Below are positions 1-8,158 of a stretch of 64,000 nt of DNA, piece by piece; positions within the stretch are counted from its first letter, which is position 1, and every line of letters begins with the position of its first letter. The notes below the pieces were generated by a model. The model saw nothing but the letters and a program-made list of their open reading frames with translations. It made no database searches and was not told where the DNA came from. This stretch comes from Gemmatimonadales bacterium. GTDB taxonomy: Bacteria > Gemmatimonadota > Gemmatimonadetes > Gemmatimonadales > GWC2-71-9. Position numbers and translations under genes: made by a program. The stretch is from contig JAHBVU010000002.1 in assembly GCA_019637315.1 (NCBI GenBank), positions 186,001 through 250,000 of the forward strand, given 5' to 3'.

Positions 1-416
1 CATTTCACCGCGAACTCGGCCGGATCATGTGGGAGGACTGCGGGATGGCACGCTCCGCCGGAAGCCTGCAGCATGCGCTGGCGGAGATTCCCCGGCTCCG
101 CGAGGAGTTCTGGCGTTCGGTTCGGGTCACCGGGCGGGGCGAGGAGTTCAATCAGGCGCTCGAAAAGGCCGGCCGGGTGGCTGATTTCCTGGAGTTTGCG
201 GAGCTGATGTGCCGCGATGCTCACCACCGGGAGGAGTCGTGCGGCGGCCATTTCCGAACCGAACATCAGACCCCCGACGGCGAGGCCGAGCGGGACGATG
301 AGAACTTCTGCTACGTTGCCGCCTGGGAGTATCGGGGCGACAACCAGGCTCCAGCGCTGCATCGGGAGCCGCTCGAGTTCGAAAACGTCAAGCTTGCAAC
401 CCGCAGCTACAAGTAG
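1..416 (+). CDS. sdhA: Succinate dehydrogenase flavoprotein subunit, C-terminal fragment
   Basis: This is the 3' end of the FAD-carrying subunit of succinate dehydrogenase/fumarate reductase; the start lies outside the window. The frame is open from base 3 and ends at TAG 414-416. The visible part matches the C-terminal domain of SdhA: a helical stretch beginning [18 protein letters not shown], then the conserved [11 protein letters not shown] block, which lies near the active site and FAD domain in the family, and a tail ending in LATRSYK. sdhB follows after 3 bases, so the two are co-transcribed. The [11 protein letters not shown] form and long C-terminus suggest the menaquinone-linked SdhA type (Bacillus/Chlorobi-like); this is inference, and it would agree with the futalosine genes further along. 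Confidence 0.93.
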   Translation, partial: FHRELGRIMWEDCGMARSAGSLQHALAEIPRLREEFWRSVRVTGRGEEFNQALEKAGRVADFLEFAELMCRDAHHREESCGGHFRTEHQTPDGEAERDDENFCYVAAWEYRGDNQAPALHREPLEFENVKLATRSYK

Positions 417-419
417 CCG

Positions 420-1196
420 ATGCGAATTACTCTGAAAGTCTGGCGCCAGGAAGGCCCGAACAGCGGGGGCCGATTCGAGACCCATATCGCCAACGATGTC
501 AGTCCCGACATGTCGTTTCTCGAGATGATGGACGTCGTCAACGAAGGGCTGATCGAGGAGGGGCGTGATCCGATTGCGTTCGATCACGATTGCCGCGAAG
601 GTATCTGCGGTATGTGCAGCATGGTGATCGACGGGGTGCCGCATGGTCCGCACAAAGCGACCACCACCTGCCAGCTCCATATGCGGTCCTTCTCCGACGG
701 TGACACGGTCACGGTCGAGCCGTTCCGTGCGCGCGGCTTCCCGATCGTGCGGGACCTCGCGGTCGACCGCTCGGCGCTCGATCGGATCATTCAGGCGGGC
801 GGCTATGTCAGCGTCGCGACCGGCAACGCACCGGACGCCAACTCGGTGCCGATCTCGAAAGAGGCGGCCGATCGAGCGATGGACGTGGCTCAGTGCATCG
901 GCTGCGGAGCGTGCGTGGCGGCCTGTCCCAACGCCAGTGCGATGCTGTTCGTCGGCGCCAAGGTCAGCCATCTCGGGCTGCTGCCGCAGGGGCAGCCGGA
1001 GCGGTATCGGCGGACCCTTGCAATGGTCACGCAGATGGATATCGAAGAGTTCGGTGGCTGCAGCAACTATGGTGAATGCGAAGCCGCCTGCCCGAAGGAG
1101 ATCGGGGTATGGGCGATTGCCCGGATGAACGCGGACTTCGTCAAAGGGTCGGCGTTGGCCCGCAACGACGCGCGGAACGGCAGCGACGGCGCATAG
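420..1196 (+). CDS. sdhB: Succinate dehydrogenase iron-sulfur subunit
   Basis: SdhB carries electrons from the flavin of SdhA through three Fe-S clusters to the membrane anchor and quinone. The 258-residue length is normal. The [2Fe-2S] motif is visible as CREGICGMC, with a further Cys in TTTCQLH. The ferredoxin-like half has [12 protein letters not shown] and [13 protein letters not shown], which supply the [4Fe-4S] and [3Fe-4S] ligands. ATG 420 starts 3 bases after the sdhA stop. No membrane anchor gene (sdhC) follows; it presumably lies upstream of sdhA, outside the window. Confidence 0.96.
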   Translation: MRITLKVWRQEGPNSGGRFETHIANDVSPDMSFLEMMDVVNEGLIEEGRDPIAFDHDCREGICGMCSMVIDGVPHGPHKATTTCQLHMRSFSDGDTVTVEPFRARGFPIVRDLAVDRSALDRIIQAGGYVSVATGNAPDANSVPISKEAADRAMDVAQCIGCGACVAACPNASAMLFVGAKVSHLGLLPQGQPERYRRTLAMVTQMDIEEFGGCSNYGECEAACPKEIGVWAIARMNADFVKGSALARNDARNGSDGA

Positions 1197-1201
1197 GCGC
1201 C

Positions 1202-2380
1202 GTGCCGAGCCGCCCGCTGGCGATCGTCACCCTCCTGGCGATCGCAGCGGCCCCCGTGGGATGCGCTCGTTCGCCTACCGATCCGGATCCTGATCCTGGT
1301 ATTTCCCGCAATCCGGAACTGGTCGCGACGGTTCCGATTCCTCCCGAGTACGGCATTCACGACACTTTCGTGCGCGACGGTCTGGCCTTCGTCTCGGCGT
1401 GGAACACCGGCCTCATCATCTTCGACGTCGGCGATGGTCGGCGTGGCGGATCGCCATCCAGCCCGGTCGAGATCAGCCGAATCGTGCCCAGCGGCAACGG
1501 TGTTCCCGGCGGTCCGGCGGTTCACAATGCCTGGTGGTTCCACAACCCCGTGTCCGGGGAGAAGCGCTATGTCTTCGTCGGACAGGAAGGGCCCGGAACG
1601 CTCTTCTCTTCTGCTTCGGGCGATCTCTACGTCATTGACGTTGCCGACCTTGCCCAGCCGCGAGAGGTGGCTTCGCTGCGCATTCCGGGTGCCGGGGTGC
1701 ACAACTTCTGGATGGACGAAGCTCGTCAGGTGCTCTACGCCGCCTGGTACAACGCGGGTGTCGTTGCCATCGATGTCTCAGGAACGCTGGCAGGCGATCT
1801 CACCAGCCGAATCATTGCCCGAACGCCGAGTGGTGCTGCCTTCGGCAGCTACGTATGGGGGGTGATGCTCGCTAACGGGTCGCTCTGGGTCAACGACATG
1901 GTTGATGGCTTCTGGCGACTCGATCCGGTGACGCTCCAGCCGCAGGGCGGTGGGCGAAACCTGCCCAATCGTTGGGGGTCGGATCTCTGGGTTCGAGGCC
2001 AGTACGCCTATACCGGGACCTGGGGCGGAACGGCCCGGAATGGTACCGGCTTCGGCGACGTCATCAATGTCTGGCGCGTTGCCGGAGCAGGCGCGCCCGT
2101 GCTGGTCGACTCGGTTCGCGTTGCGGATGTCCGGACGGTCAGTGATCTCGAAGTGAGTGACGATGGACGGACACTAGTCGTGACAACCGAGCGATTGCCA
2201 GGCGCGGGCTTTCAGGTCTACGATCTCGCCGATCCGTCCAAGCCGGCCCTCCAAGCCAGCGTGTCTGTCGCGGCGGGTCTCCATACCGGTTCGCTCGCCC
2301 GGATCGGCGGCCAGCTCTACCTTTTTGCGGCGAAGAACCCGCCTGACCCCGCGCTGCTGATCTACCGCCTTACCCCCTGA
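1202..2380 (+). CDS. LVIVD-repeat lipoprotein
   Basis: This is a predicted exported lipoprotein of 392 residues. I chose GTG 1202, 5 bases after the sdhB stop, because it puts a short basic N-terminus, a hydrophobic stretch (LAIVTLLAIAAA) and a lipobox PVGC with Cys21 in order; longer in-frame starts lie inside sdhB. The mature part has repeated beta-propeller-like blades containing motifs such as LYVIDVADL, GVVAIDVSG and FQVYDLADPSKPAL, the pattern of LVIVD/choice-of-anchor beta-propeller proteins. Function is unknown. It probably sits on the outer membrane or in the periplasm. Its position directly behind sdhAB suggests co-transcription but not necessarily a role in respiration. Confidence 0.8.
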   Translation: MPSRPLAIVTLLAIAAAPVGCARSPTDPDPDPGISRNPELVATVPIPPEYGIHDTFVRDGLAFVSAWNTGLIIFDVGDGRRGGSPSSPVEISRIVPSGNGVPGGPAVHNAWWFHNPVSGEKRYVFVGQEGPGTLFSSASGDLYVIDVADLAQPREVASLRIPGAGVHNFWMDEARQVLYAAWYNAGVVAIDVSGTLAGDLTSRIIARTPSGAAFGSYVWGVMLANGSLWVNDMVDGFWRLDPVTLQPQGGGRNLPNRWGSDLWVRGQYAYTGTWGGTARNGTGFGDVINVWRVAGAGAPVLVDSVRVADVRTVSDLEVSDDGRTLVVTTERLPGAGFQVYDLADPSKPALQASVSVAAGLHTGSLARIGGQLYLFAAKNPPDPALLIYRLTP

Positions 2381-2386
2381 CTCGAG

Positions 2387-3388
2387 CTATTCCAAGACCT
2401 CGAAGCCGGCGCGTGCGACGACCTTTTGGCCGTAGAGGCACTCCGCCCGGTATGATCCCGGTTTCCAGGCGCCAGCCGGGTCGCGACCCCAGCCGTAGCT
2501 GTTGTACCAGCTCGAGGCGTCACCAGCGATCCGGTTTCCGAGCGTAAAGGTGGCTTCGATGTTGTCGGCCGTCGGTCCGTAAATGGTGCAGGCGAGGGGG
2601 ACATAGATCGGTCGACCGGGCGGATCGAGCTCGAGCGTCACCTCGGTATAGATGTAGCGAGTCTGGGCAGCGGTGAAGCGCAGTCCGTACCGTCGCTGAT
2701 TGAACACGGGCGTTTGCTGCGGACCTTCGAAGAAGCGAAGCCGGGTCGGACGAATCGTGGTGCGGAATTCCGACCCCGCCGTGCTCGCGCGGAAATCGAA
2801 CGGTGTGAAGACCGGACCGGCCCGCGCCGCGGCCAGGCGCCAGAACCCGAACCCGGCCATCGCAAGCAACGCAACACCAAGTGCCGCCAGCAAGGGAAGC
2901 CGACTCCGCCGTACCGATCGCGGGGGGGGCTGGGGAGGAGGGGGCAGCGGTCCAATTCTGGTCAGCTCGTCGACCCGACGGCTCCCGTCGCCCAGAACGG
3001 TCGAGATGGCCTGCTTGAGGTTGGCCAACCCCTGCGGGCGATTCGGTTCCAGGACGTCGAGCCAGTGGCGGCTTTGGAGATGATACTCCATGGCGCGATC
3101 GGGCATCACGTTCTCGATCCGAACCGGGATGACGGTGGCACCACGGCGGACGGCGGCGTCGAGTTCATTGAGCACATGCCCCGACCGGTTGGCGTGGGCT
3201 GAGAATACCAGAACGAAGACGCGCGCAGCGGCAATCGCGTCGACGATGGCGTGAGCCCAGACGTCGCCCGCCTTGATGTCGCGCGGGGCAATCCAGCATC
3301 GGATCCCAGCCGCCTCGAGCTCGGCGACGACTTGAGCAGCCGTTGCCTGATCGTGGCTGGAATACGAAACGAAGACCGCGTGTGACAT
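2387..3388 (-). CDS. Membrane-anchored TIR-domain protein
   Basis: Residues 3-125 form a TIR domain: FVSYSSHD at the start, CWIAPRDIKAGDVW (the BB-loop region), FVLVFSAHANRSGHVLNEL and TVIPVRIENV. Glu75 in VLNELD sits where TIR NADases have the catalytic glutamate. A Pro-rich linker (about 147-157), a basic patch and one transmembrane helix (about 163-181) follow. The last 140 residues are a separate beta-rich domain that would face the periplasm and ends like an Ig-like fold (GSYRAECLYGQKVVARAGFEV). ATG 3388 was chosen for the AGGAGA ribosome site 7 bases upstream. The gene is divergent from the SLOG gene, with 113 bases between the two starts. The probable role is NAD-derived signalling or defence; this is inferred from domains only. 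Confidence 0.85.
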   Translation of the reverse strand: MSHAVFVSYSSHDQATAAQVVAELEAAGIRCWIAPRDIKAGDVWAHAIVDAIAAARVFVLVFSAHANRSGHVLNELDAAVRRGATVIPVRIENVMPDRAMEYHLQSRHWLDVLEPNRPQGLANLKQAISTVLGDGSRRVDELTRIGPLPPPPQPPPRSVRRSRLPLLAALGVALLAMAGFGFWRLAAARAGPVFTPFDFRASTAGSEFRTTIRPTRLRFFEGPQQTPVFNQRRYGLRFTAAQTRYIYTEVTLELDPPGRPIYVPLACTIYGPTADNIEATFTLGNRIAGDASSWYNSYGWGRDPAGAWKPGSYRAECLYGQKVVARAGFEVLE

Positions 3389-3442
3389 AGTGAGGTCTCC
3401 TACAATACCGCCGCCGCATTCGAGCGTCGAGAGGGGTGGGTC

Positions 3443-3470
3443 TTGACGGCTCGGTCCGGGAGCCTCCAAT
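3443..3470 (+). promoter_or_regulatory. Candidate sigma-70 promoter of the SLOG/TM gene
   Basis: TTGACG (3443-3448), 16 bases, then TCCAAT (3465-3470). The predicted start of transcription is near 3477, giving a short leader that contains GGGAGG (3486-3491), 10 bases before ATG 3502. On the opposite strand TCGACG (3430-3425) and TATTGT (3407-3402), 17 bases apart, could serve the TIR gene, but the TIR ribosome site would then lie at the transcript's 5' end, so that one is weaker. Confidence 0.42.
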
Positions 3471-3501
3471 TCTCTGGGCACTCTCGGGAGGCGTACTCGA
3501 T

Positions 3502-5478
3502 ATGCCATCAGCCCCTCCAGGCCGTCCGGTTCTGGCTTTCCGGATCGGCGTCATCGGGCATCGGTGGGACCGGCTGCAGCCGGCCGGGCCGGCCGCCGGG
3601 GTGGCCGGTCTGGCTGCCGCAGGATCGCTCGAAGCTGGGCTCGTCAATGCCGTGCAGCCCGTCCTGGCATCGCTTGCTTCGTACCTTCGGGCTCTTGCCG
3701 AGGACCCGCGCAACGGCTACCAGGTTGGCGCCGCGGCACGCCTGTCTGTCGTGTCCGGGCTGGCCGAAGGAGCCGATCGGATCGTGGCGAGAAGCGGGCT
3801 GCGGCAAGGGTACCAGCTGACAGCCGTTCTACCGTATGCCCGCGAGGAGTACCGCAAGGACTTTGACGGCAGCTGGACGGCGCCTTCCTGGTCTCGACCT
3901 GGGGCGGATACTGAGTTTGACGAGTTGCTCGGTCTGGCGACGGCAGTGATCGAAACGGACGGTGCGCCGGGTCGGTACGACGCCTACGAGCCGCTCGGTC
4001 ACGCCGTGCTCTCTCAGAGCGACATCCTCATCGTGATCTGGAACGGGCAAGGCGGGCGCGGACCGGGGGGGACGGCCAATCTGCTCGCCGAGGCACGCCG
4101 CGAGGAAATCCCCATCGTTCGGATCGATCCGAGCCGGCCGGAGCGGGTCTGGCTCGAGGAGGGCAGTCAGCCGGACGAGGGGGTTTCCCTCGGGCTTCAA
4201 GGCCTCTGGGCTCGGATCGATCGTCTCATCAAGGCACCCGACCAGTCGGGACTGAGCGGCCAGGCAGACGCCGAGGCACGCGAGGCGTTTTGGGCGGAGC
4301 GGCCGGTCCGCGGATATCTCGGAAAAGCGTTTCAACTGTTCGTCGAGCATTTCGAGCAGTTGCAGAGCCGGGCGGCGGCCGCATTCAAGCCGACGATGCC
4401 CCTATGGTTCCGGGTGATTCGTTTCTGGGGGCGCCCGCAGTTGCCAGCCGATTATACCGCAGCGGCACGGAGTGCCTGGTACGCACGTTTCGGCGGCCAG
4501 CTGGCCCCATCCGAGCTGGTGTCCCGCGTGGTGGAGCGACTCGCGCCCCTGCACGGCCGCCTCGATTTGCTCGGCCAGTACTACGCCGATCGGTACCGCT
4601 CGGCCTATACTGTGATATTCAGCTTGGCGTGGGTTGCCGCCGTTGCCGCAGTGGCTGGGCTGATTGCTCATGGCGCACACTCGCCGCTGGCCCTCGTCTT
4701 TGCCTGGCTCGAGTTGGGCGTCATTCTGGGCATCCTTGGCCTTACCTTCTGGGGCAAGCGGCGCCGGTTTCACGAGAAATGGATCGACTATCGCCTGCTT
4801 GCTGAGCAAGTTCGTCACCTCGCTTTCCTGTGGCCGATCGGGGCAACCTCATCGGCGGCGCGTCTGCCGGTCGAGCTCGCGCCCGGCGACCCGCGTGCCT
4901 GCTGGACCGGGTGGCTCTACCGGGCGCTGGTTCGGGACCTCGGCTTAGGCTTCGGGCAGTACTCCGCGGCGCACGCGGAGGCATGCAGGCGTTTCCTCCG
5001 CAGCGAAGAAATCCCGGCACAACGGGCCTATCACGCACGGCTCGCTGCTCGGTATCGCCGCGTCTCGCACGCGGTACATGTTCGGACGGACTGGCTGTTC
5101 GGAGCGGCAGCCGTCGTTGCACTGCTTCACGTCGTCGGGGCTCCGCACTGGCTGGCAGGCGGGCTCGGAGGGAGTGCGGAAGCCCTGGCTTCGCGCGAGC
5201 TGGCCCTCGCCGCCGTCCTGGCGGTTCTCTCGGTGTTCTTTCCGGCCCGGGCGGCGGCCTTACACGGCTGGGTCGGTCAATCGGACTTGTCCGCCGCGGC
5301 GCTTCGGTCAGCCGACATCGCGATTCGATTAGGCGAAGTCGAGCGGGCGATGGATGCTGCCGTCGCAACGGACAGCCGATCGCTGCGTATCGCGGCTCTT
5401 CGCGCCAGCCGGATCATGGAGAGTGAACTCGGAAACTGGCGGACGGCGTCCGTGAGCCGACCGTTGCAGCGGGTTTGA
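3502..5478 (+). CDS. SLOG-domain protein with four predicted membrane helices (SLATT-like)
   Basis: This 658-residue protein has an N-terminal SLOG/Rossmann-like domain (about 12-210): RIGVIGHRW, VVSGLAEGADRIVA, LTAVLPYAREEY, DILIVIWNGQ and GRGPGGTANLLAEA, the last being the glycine-rich ligand loop typical of SLOG proteins. A helical linker follows. A hydrophobic hairpin at about 370-389 and 396-416 with a basic exit (GKRRRFHEKW) resembles a SLATT 2TM effector. A second hydrophobic pair lies near 530-545 and 565-585, then a helical tail. SLOG domains of Thoeris ThsA bind cyclic ADP-ribose-like signals made by TIR proteins, so pairing with the divergent TIR gene suggests sensor plus membrane effector; that is inference. 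ATG 3502 has GGGAGG 10 bases upstream. Its stop lies 6 bases from the convergent esterase stop. Confidence 0.78.
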   Translation: MPSAPPGRPVLAFRIGVIGHRWDRLQPAGPAAGVAGLAAAGSLEAGLVNAVQPVLASLASYLRALAEDPRNGYQVGAAARLSVVSGLAEGADRIVARSGLRQGYQLTAVLPYAREEYRKDFDGSWTAPSWSRPGADTEFDELLGLATAVIETDGAPGRYDAYEPLGHAVLSQSDILIVIWNGQGGRGPGGTANLLAEARREEIPIVRIDPSRPERVWLEEGSQPDEGVSLGLQGLWARIDRLIKAPDQSGLSGQADAEAREAFWAERPVRGYLGKAFQLFVEHFEQLQSRAAAAFKPTMPLWFRVIRFWGRPQLPADYTAAARSAWYARFGGQLAPSELVSRVVERLAPLHGRLDLLGQYYADRYRSAYTVIFSLAWVAAVAAVAGLIAHGAHSPLALVFAWLELGVILGILGLTFWGKRRRFHEKWIDYRLLAEQVRHLAFLWPIGATSSAARLPVELAPGDPRACWTGWLYRALVRDLGLGFGQYSAAHAEACRRFLRSEEIPAQRAYHARLAARYRRVSHAVHVRTDWLFGAAAVVALLHVVGAPHWLAGGLGGSAEALASRELALAAVLAVLSVFFPARAAALHGWVGQSDLSAAALRSADIAIRLGEVERAMDAAVATDSRSLRIAALRASRIMESELGNWRTASVSRPLQRV

Positions 5479-5484
5479 GGACTC

Positions 5485-6237
5485 TCAGCTCAGGTAGTGG
5501 GGCAGCATCTTGCGCCACCAGGGCCAGTCGTGATCGACGTCATGGCCCCAGAGGTCGAGGGTGTGCGGAATCCCCTTCTGATGCAGCAGGGCGGAAAATC
5601 GGCGGGAGCAGTCCGGCGCCTCGTAGGCACCTTGACCGGTAACGAGCACGATACGGCAATCCGTTTGCAGCCGGCCCAAGCTCTCACCACCGAGGTCGGT
5701 CAGAAACCAGGACGGATTGTTGAAGTAGCAGTTGTCGTCTGAATAGCCGCGCAGGTAGTCGGGTGCCAGGTCGTAGAATCCGCTCATCGCAATCAGGCCG
5801 GAAAACAGATCGGGCCGACGAAAGACCGCGTTTGCCGCGTGGAACGCGCCGAAGCTCGCTCCCGAGGCAATCAGTCGAACCCCGGGATCGCCGGCCGCGT
5901 GCCGAATCCAGGGAACCACTTCGTCCTCGACATACCGGGAGTAGAGCGCCTGCCGTCGAGCCTGTTCCTTGACCGGCAGGGCGCGATCCATCCAGGCATA
6001 CCGATTGATGCTCTCGATCGAGATCACCCGGATTCGTCCAGCCATGATGGCCGGCTCGACGGACTTGATGAGAAAGAACCGCTCGCACTCGAGGTAATCG
6101 GCGGCCGCGGTCGGAAAGAGCAGCACGGGCTGGCCACGGTTGCCGTACGAAACCAGTGGCATCTCGATGCCCAGCGCGGGGCTGTGCCACGAGACGAGGG
6201 CTCGTGGCATTGCAGGATCGACGTACTGGTAGCTCAT
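5485..6237 (-). CDS. Esterase-family alpha/beta hydrolase
   Basis: A 250-residue soluble alpha/beta hydrolase of the putative esterase family (esterase D / FrsA-like relatives). The nucleophile elbow is visible as GASFG inside LIASGASFGAFHAANA, a candidate catalytic Asp or Glu lies in the GQGAYEAPD region, and the catalytic His is probably in WGHDVDHDW near the C-terminus. There is no signal peptide. ATG 6237 (MSYQYVD) was chosen over longer frames because the family homology begins there and it sits 14 bases after the dcd stop, making a dcd-esterase operon. The substrate is not deducible. Confidence 0.82.
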   Translation of the reverse strand: MSYQYVDPAMPRALVSWHSPALGIEMPLVSYGNRGQPVLLFPTAAADYLECERFFLIKSVEPAIMAGRIRVISIESINRYAWMDRALPVKEQARRQALYSRYVEDEVVPWIRHAAGDPGVRLIASGASFGAFHAANAVFRRPDLFSGLIAMSGFYDLAPDYLRGYSDDNCYFNNPSWFLTDLGGESLGRLQTDCRIVLVTGQGAYEAPDCSRRFSALLHQKGIPHTLDLWGHDVDHDWPWWRKMLPHYLS

Positions 6238-6251
6238 GGCCGGGTACTCGC

Positions 6252-6830
6252 TCAGAGTCGGGGTAGGGTGACGCCCTTCTGTCCCTGGTATTTCCCGGCT
6301 TTGTCTCGATAGCTGGTTTCGCAGATATCGTCCTCGTCCGCCTCGAAGAAGAGCACCTGGCAGATGCCTTCGTTGGCATAGACCCGGGCGGGCAAGGGGG
6401 TAGTGTTGGAGATTTCGAGGGTCACGTGCCCTTCCCATTCCGGCTCGAACGGGGTCACGTTCGTAATGATTCCGCAGCGGGCATAGGTCGACTTGCCGAC
6501 ACAAATGGTCAGTACGTTTCGGGGAATCCGGAAGTACTCTACCGACCGGGCCAGCGCAAAGCTGTTGGGCGGGACGATGCAGACGTCACCCTCGAACTCG
6601 ACGAAGCTTCGCGAGTCGAACTCTTTGGGGTCGACGATGGCCGACAACACGTTGGTGAAGATCTTGAACTCCGGGGCGACCCGCATGTCGTAGCCGTAGG
6701 ACGAGACGCCGTAGGAGATGACCTTCCGACCCTGCGCGTCGACCTGGCGGACCTGGTTCTCGACGAAAGGCTCGATCATGTGGTACTCGGCGGCCATCCG
6801 GCGAATCCACCGGTCTGACTTGATGGACAT
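6252..6830 (-). CDS. dcd: dCTP deaminase
   Basis: This enzyme converts dCTP to dUTP for thymidylate synthesis. The 192-residue length matches the E. coli-type enzyme. Family blocks are clear: SSYGYDMRV, the long conserved segment containing [10 protein letters not shown], then [16 protein letters not shown], whose Glu is the catalytic residue in the family, and [13 protein letters not shown] 6828-6830 gives the usual [13 protein letters not shown] start; longer frames upstream have no family similarity. No strong Shine-Dalgarno site precedes it. Whether it is mono- or bifunctional (dCTP deaminase/dUTPase) cannot be told. Confidence 0.95.
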   Translation of the reverse strand: MSIKSDRWIRRMAAEYHMIEPFVENQVRQVDAQGRKVISYGVSSYGYDMRVAPEFKIFTNVLSAIVDPKEFDSRSFVEFEGDVCIVPPNSFALARSVEYFRIPRNVLTICVGKSTYARCGIITNVTPFEPEWEGHVTLEISNTTPLPARVYANEGICQVLFFEADEDDICETSYRDKAGKYQGQKGVTLPRL

Positions 6831-7075
6831 CCGTAGCGATTCCGTGTTAAAAGGGGGATTGGGCGCCCTGCAGGTTTCGCTGATCGCAGTCGCCGAGGGG
6901 GGGAATATAGCGATGAGCGATGGTCTCGCGACCCGTCCTGATCGTGCGCGCTTCGGGGGCCCGGGATCCGCGCCGGGAACCGGGTGAAGGGCTTCCTCGG
7001 GAAAGACTAGAAGTTCAGTCGGAATTGATCGTGTAAATCCGCTCTGTATCATGAGTTATAAGCCCCGAGTTCGGG

Positions 7076-7104
7076 TTGAAGTCGTCCGGCCGCCCGGTTA
7101 GATT
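7076..7104 (+). promoter_or_regulatory. Candidate sigma-70 promoter of the nuo operon
   Basis: TTGAAG (7076-7081), 17-base spacer, TAGATT (7099-7104). The expected transcription start is near 7111, giving a leader of about 74 bases before nuoA. It lies immediately upstream of the 7113-7136 palindrome. Confidence 0.5.
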
Positions 7105-7112
7105 CCCAGGCT

Positions 7113-7136
7113 ACATCGTGAATCTTTTCACGATGT
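7113..7136. promoter_or_regulatory. Perfect palindrome at the nuo start site (CRP/FNR-like operator or leader hairpin)
   Basis: Arms ACATCGTGAA and TTCACGATGT (10 bp, no mismatch) around TCTT. Read as a protein site, it has the core GTGA-N6-TCAC, the half-site and spacing used by CRP/FNR-family regulators. Because it overlaps the predicted transcription start, a bound protein would be expected to repress. The same bases could fold as an RNA hairpin at the extreme 5' end of the nuo messenger. There is no U-tract, so an attenuator terminator is unlikely. Confidence 0.6.
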
Positions 7137-7184
7137 TTTCCGGCCGCGTGATCGCATCGAGAAGACCATCTAGCTCGGACGCCT

Positions 7185-7550
7185 ATGCTTCGGTCGTATT
7201 CTCCCCTCCTCATTTTGATCGCCTTCGTGGCAGCAAACGCGATCATGATGCTCGGAGTGTCGCACATCTTCTCGACGTACCGTCGAACCGCCGTGAAGGT
7301 GGCGCCGTATGAGTCCGGCATTCCGGCCTTGGGCGACACGCGCGAGCGGTTCTCGGTCAAGTTCTATCTGGTCGCGATGCTGTTCATCATCTTCGACATC
7401 GAGGCCGTGTTCCTGATTCCCTGGGCTGTGGCGTTCAGCCAGTTCAAGGACATCACAGGGCTGCTGCTGATCGAGATTCTCATCTTCGTCGGGATTCTCG
7501 GTGTCGGCTATGTGTACGTGTGGAAGCGAGGTGCCTTGCAATGGGATTGA
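7185..7550 (+). CDS. nuoA: NADH-quinone oxidoreductase subunit A
   Basis: Small membrane subunit of complex I, 121 residues with three transmembrane helices. Family signatures are [37 protein letters not shown] (residues about 43-79, cited here only as landmarks: the PYESG loop and the FDIE motif) and the final helix [18 protein letters not shown]. It is the first gene of a complete nuoA-N set. ATG 7185 has only a poor ribosome site. Its stop overlaps the nuoB start. Confidence 0.96.
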   Translation: MLRSYSPLLILIAFVAANAIMMLGVSHIFSTYRRTAVKVAPYESGIPALGDTRERFSVKFYLVAMLFIIFDIEAVFLIPWAVAFSQFKDITGLLLIEILIFVGILGVGYVYVWKRGALQWD

Positions 7551-8158
7551 CACTTCCCGCTGGTCACGACAGCACGGAGCTGCCGGGCGAATCCCCGAAT
7601 TACGTCGCGACCCGGCTTGATTTTCTGGTCAACTGGGCCCGGTCGAATTCGTTGTGGCCGATGCCGTTCGGCACGGCCTGTTGTGCCATCGAGTTCATGG
7701 CGACGGCGGCCGGGCGGTTCGATCTGGCGCGCTTCGGTATGGAGCGGCAGAGTTTCTCGCCGCGCCAGGCCGACGTGCTGATCTGTGCGGGGCGCTTGCC
7801 GTTCAAGCTCGCCCCGATCATTCGGCGGGTTTGGGATCAGATGCCTCAGCCCAAGTGGTCGATTTCGATGGGTGCCTGCGCGTCGAGCGGCGGTATCTTC
7901 GATACCTATTCGATGGTGCAGGGGATCGATACGATCATTCCGGTCGACGTCTATGTTCCGGGTTGCCCGCCCCGTCCTGAAGGGCTGCTTTACGGAATCA
8001 TGCTGCTCCAGAAAAAGATCATGGGCGAGGCGATGAAAGATCCCTCGCTGCGGCAGGAGTTCCTGGTCAACGACAAGGGCTTCTATATCCCGCCGGCCAA
8101 GATCGACGAGGTCTCGGAGCCGTTCGGCAACTCGGTCCACCAAACCCGCTCCGCATGA
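7541..8158 (+). CDS. nuoB: NADH-quinone oxidoreductase subunit B
   Basis: Carries the terminal N2 [4Fe-4S] cluster that passes electrons to quinone at the foot of the peripheral arm. The cluster ligands are visible: adjacent cysteines in [18 protein letters not shown] and [14 protein letters not shown] 7541 overlaps the last ten bases of nuoA; an upstream in-frame start at 7520 would extend further into nuoA and is less likely. It has 205 residues, slightly long at both ends (a short N-terminal arm and the C-terminal [14 protein letters not shown] tail). The stop overlaps the nuoC start by four bases. Confidence 0.96.
   Translation: MGLTLPAGHDSTELPGESPNYVATRLDFLVNWARSNSLWPMPFGTACCAIEFMATAAGRFDLARFGMERQSFSPRQADVLICAGRLPFKLAPIIRRVWDQMPQPKWSISMGACASSGGIFDTYSMVQGIDTIIPVDVYVPGCPPRPEGLLYGIMLLQKKIMGEAMKDPSLRQEFLVNDKGFYIPPAKIDEVSEPFGNSVHQTRSA

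Larger units (their letters stand above)
6831..7184. other. Divergent intergenic region between dcd and nuoA
   Basis: About 354 bases without a credible gene. The right half holds a candidate nuo promoter (7076-7104) and a perfect palindrome (7113-7136). The left half should hold the dcd promoter on the minus strand, but I see no convincing hexamer pair there. Confidence 0.7.

Noticed and set aside
1076-1201. Longer N-terminus for the LVIVD lipoprotein
   Set aside because: The extension lies inside sdhB in another frame and would bury the lipoprotein signal; GTG 1202 gives a proper signal peptide.
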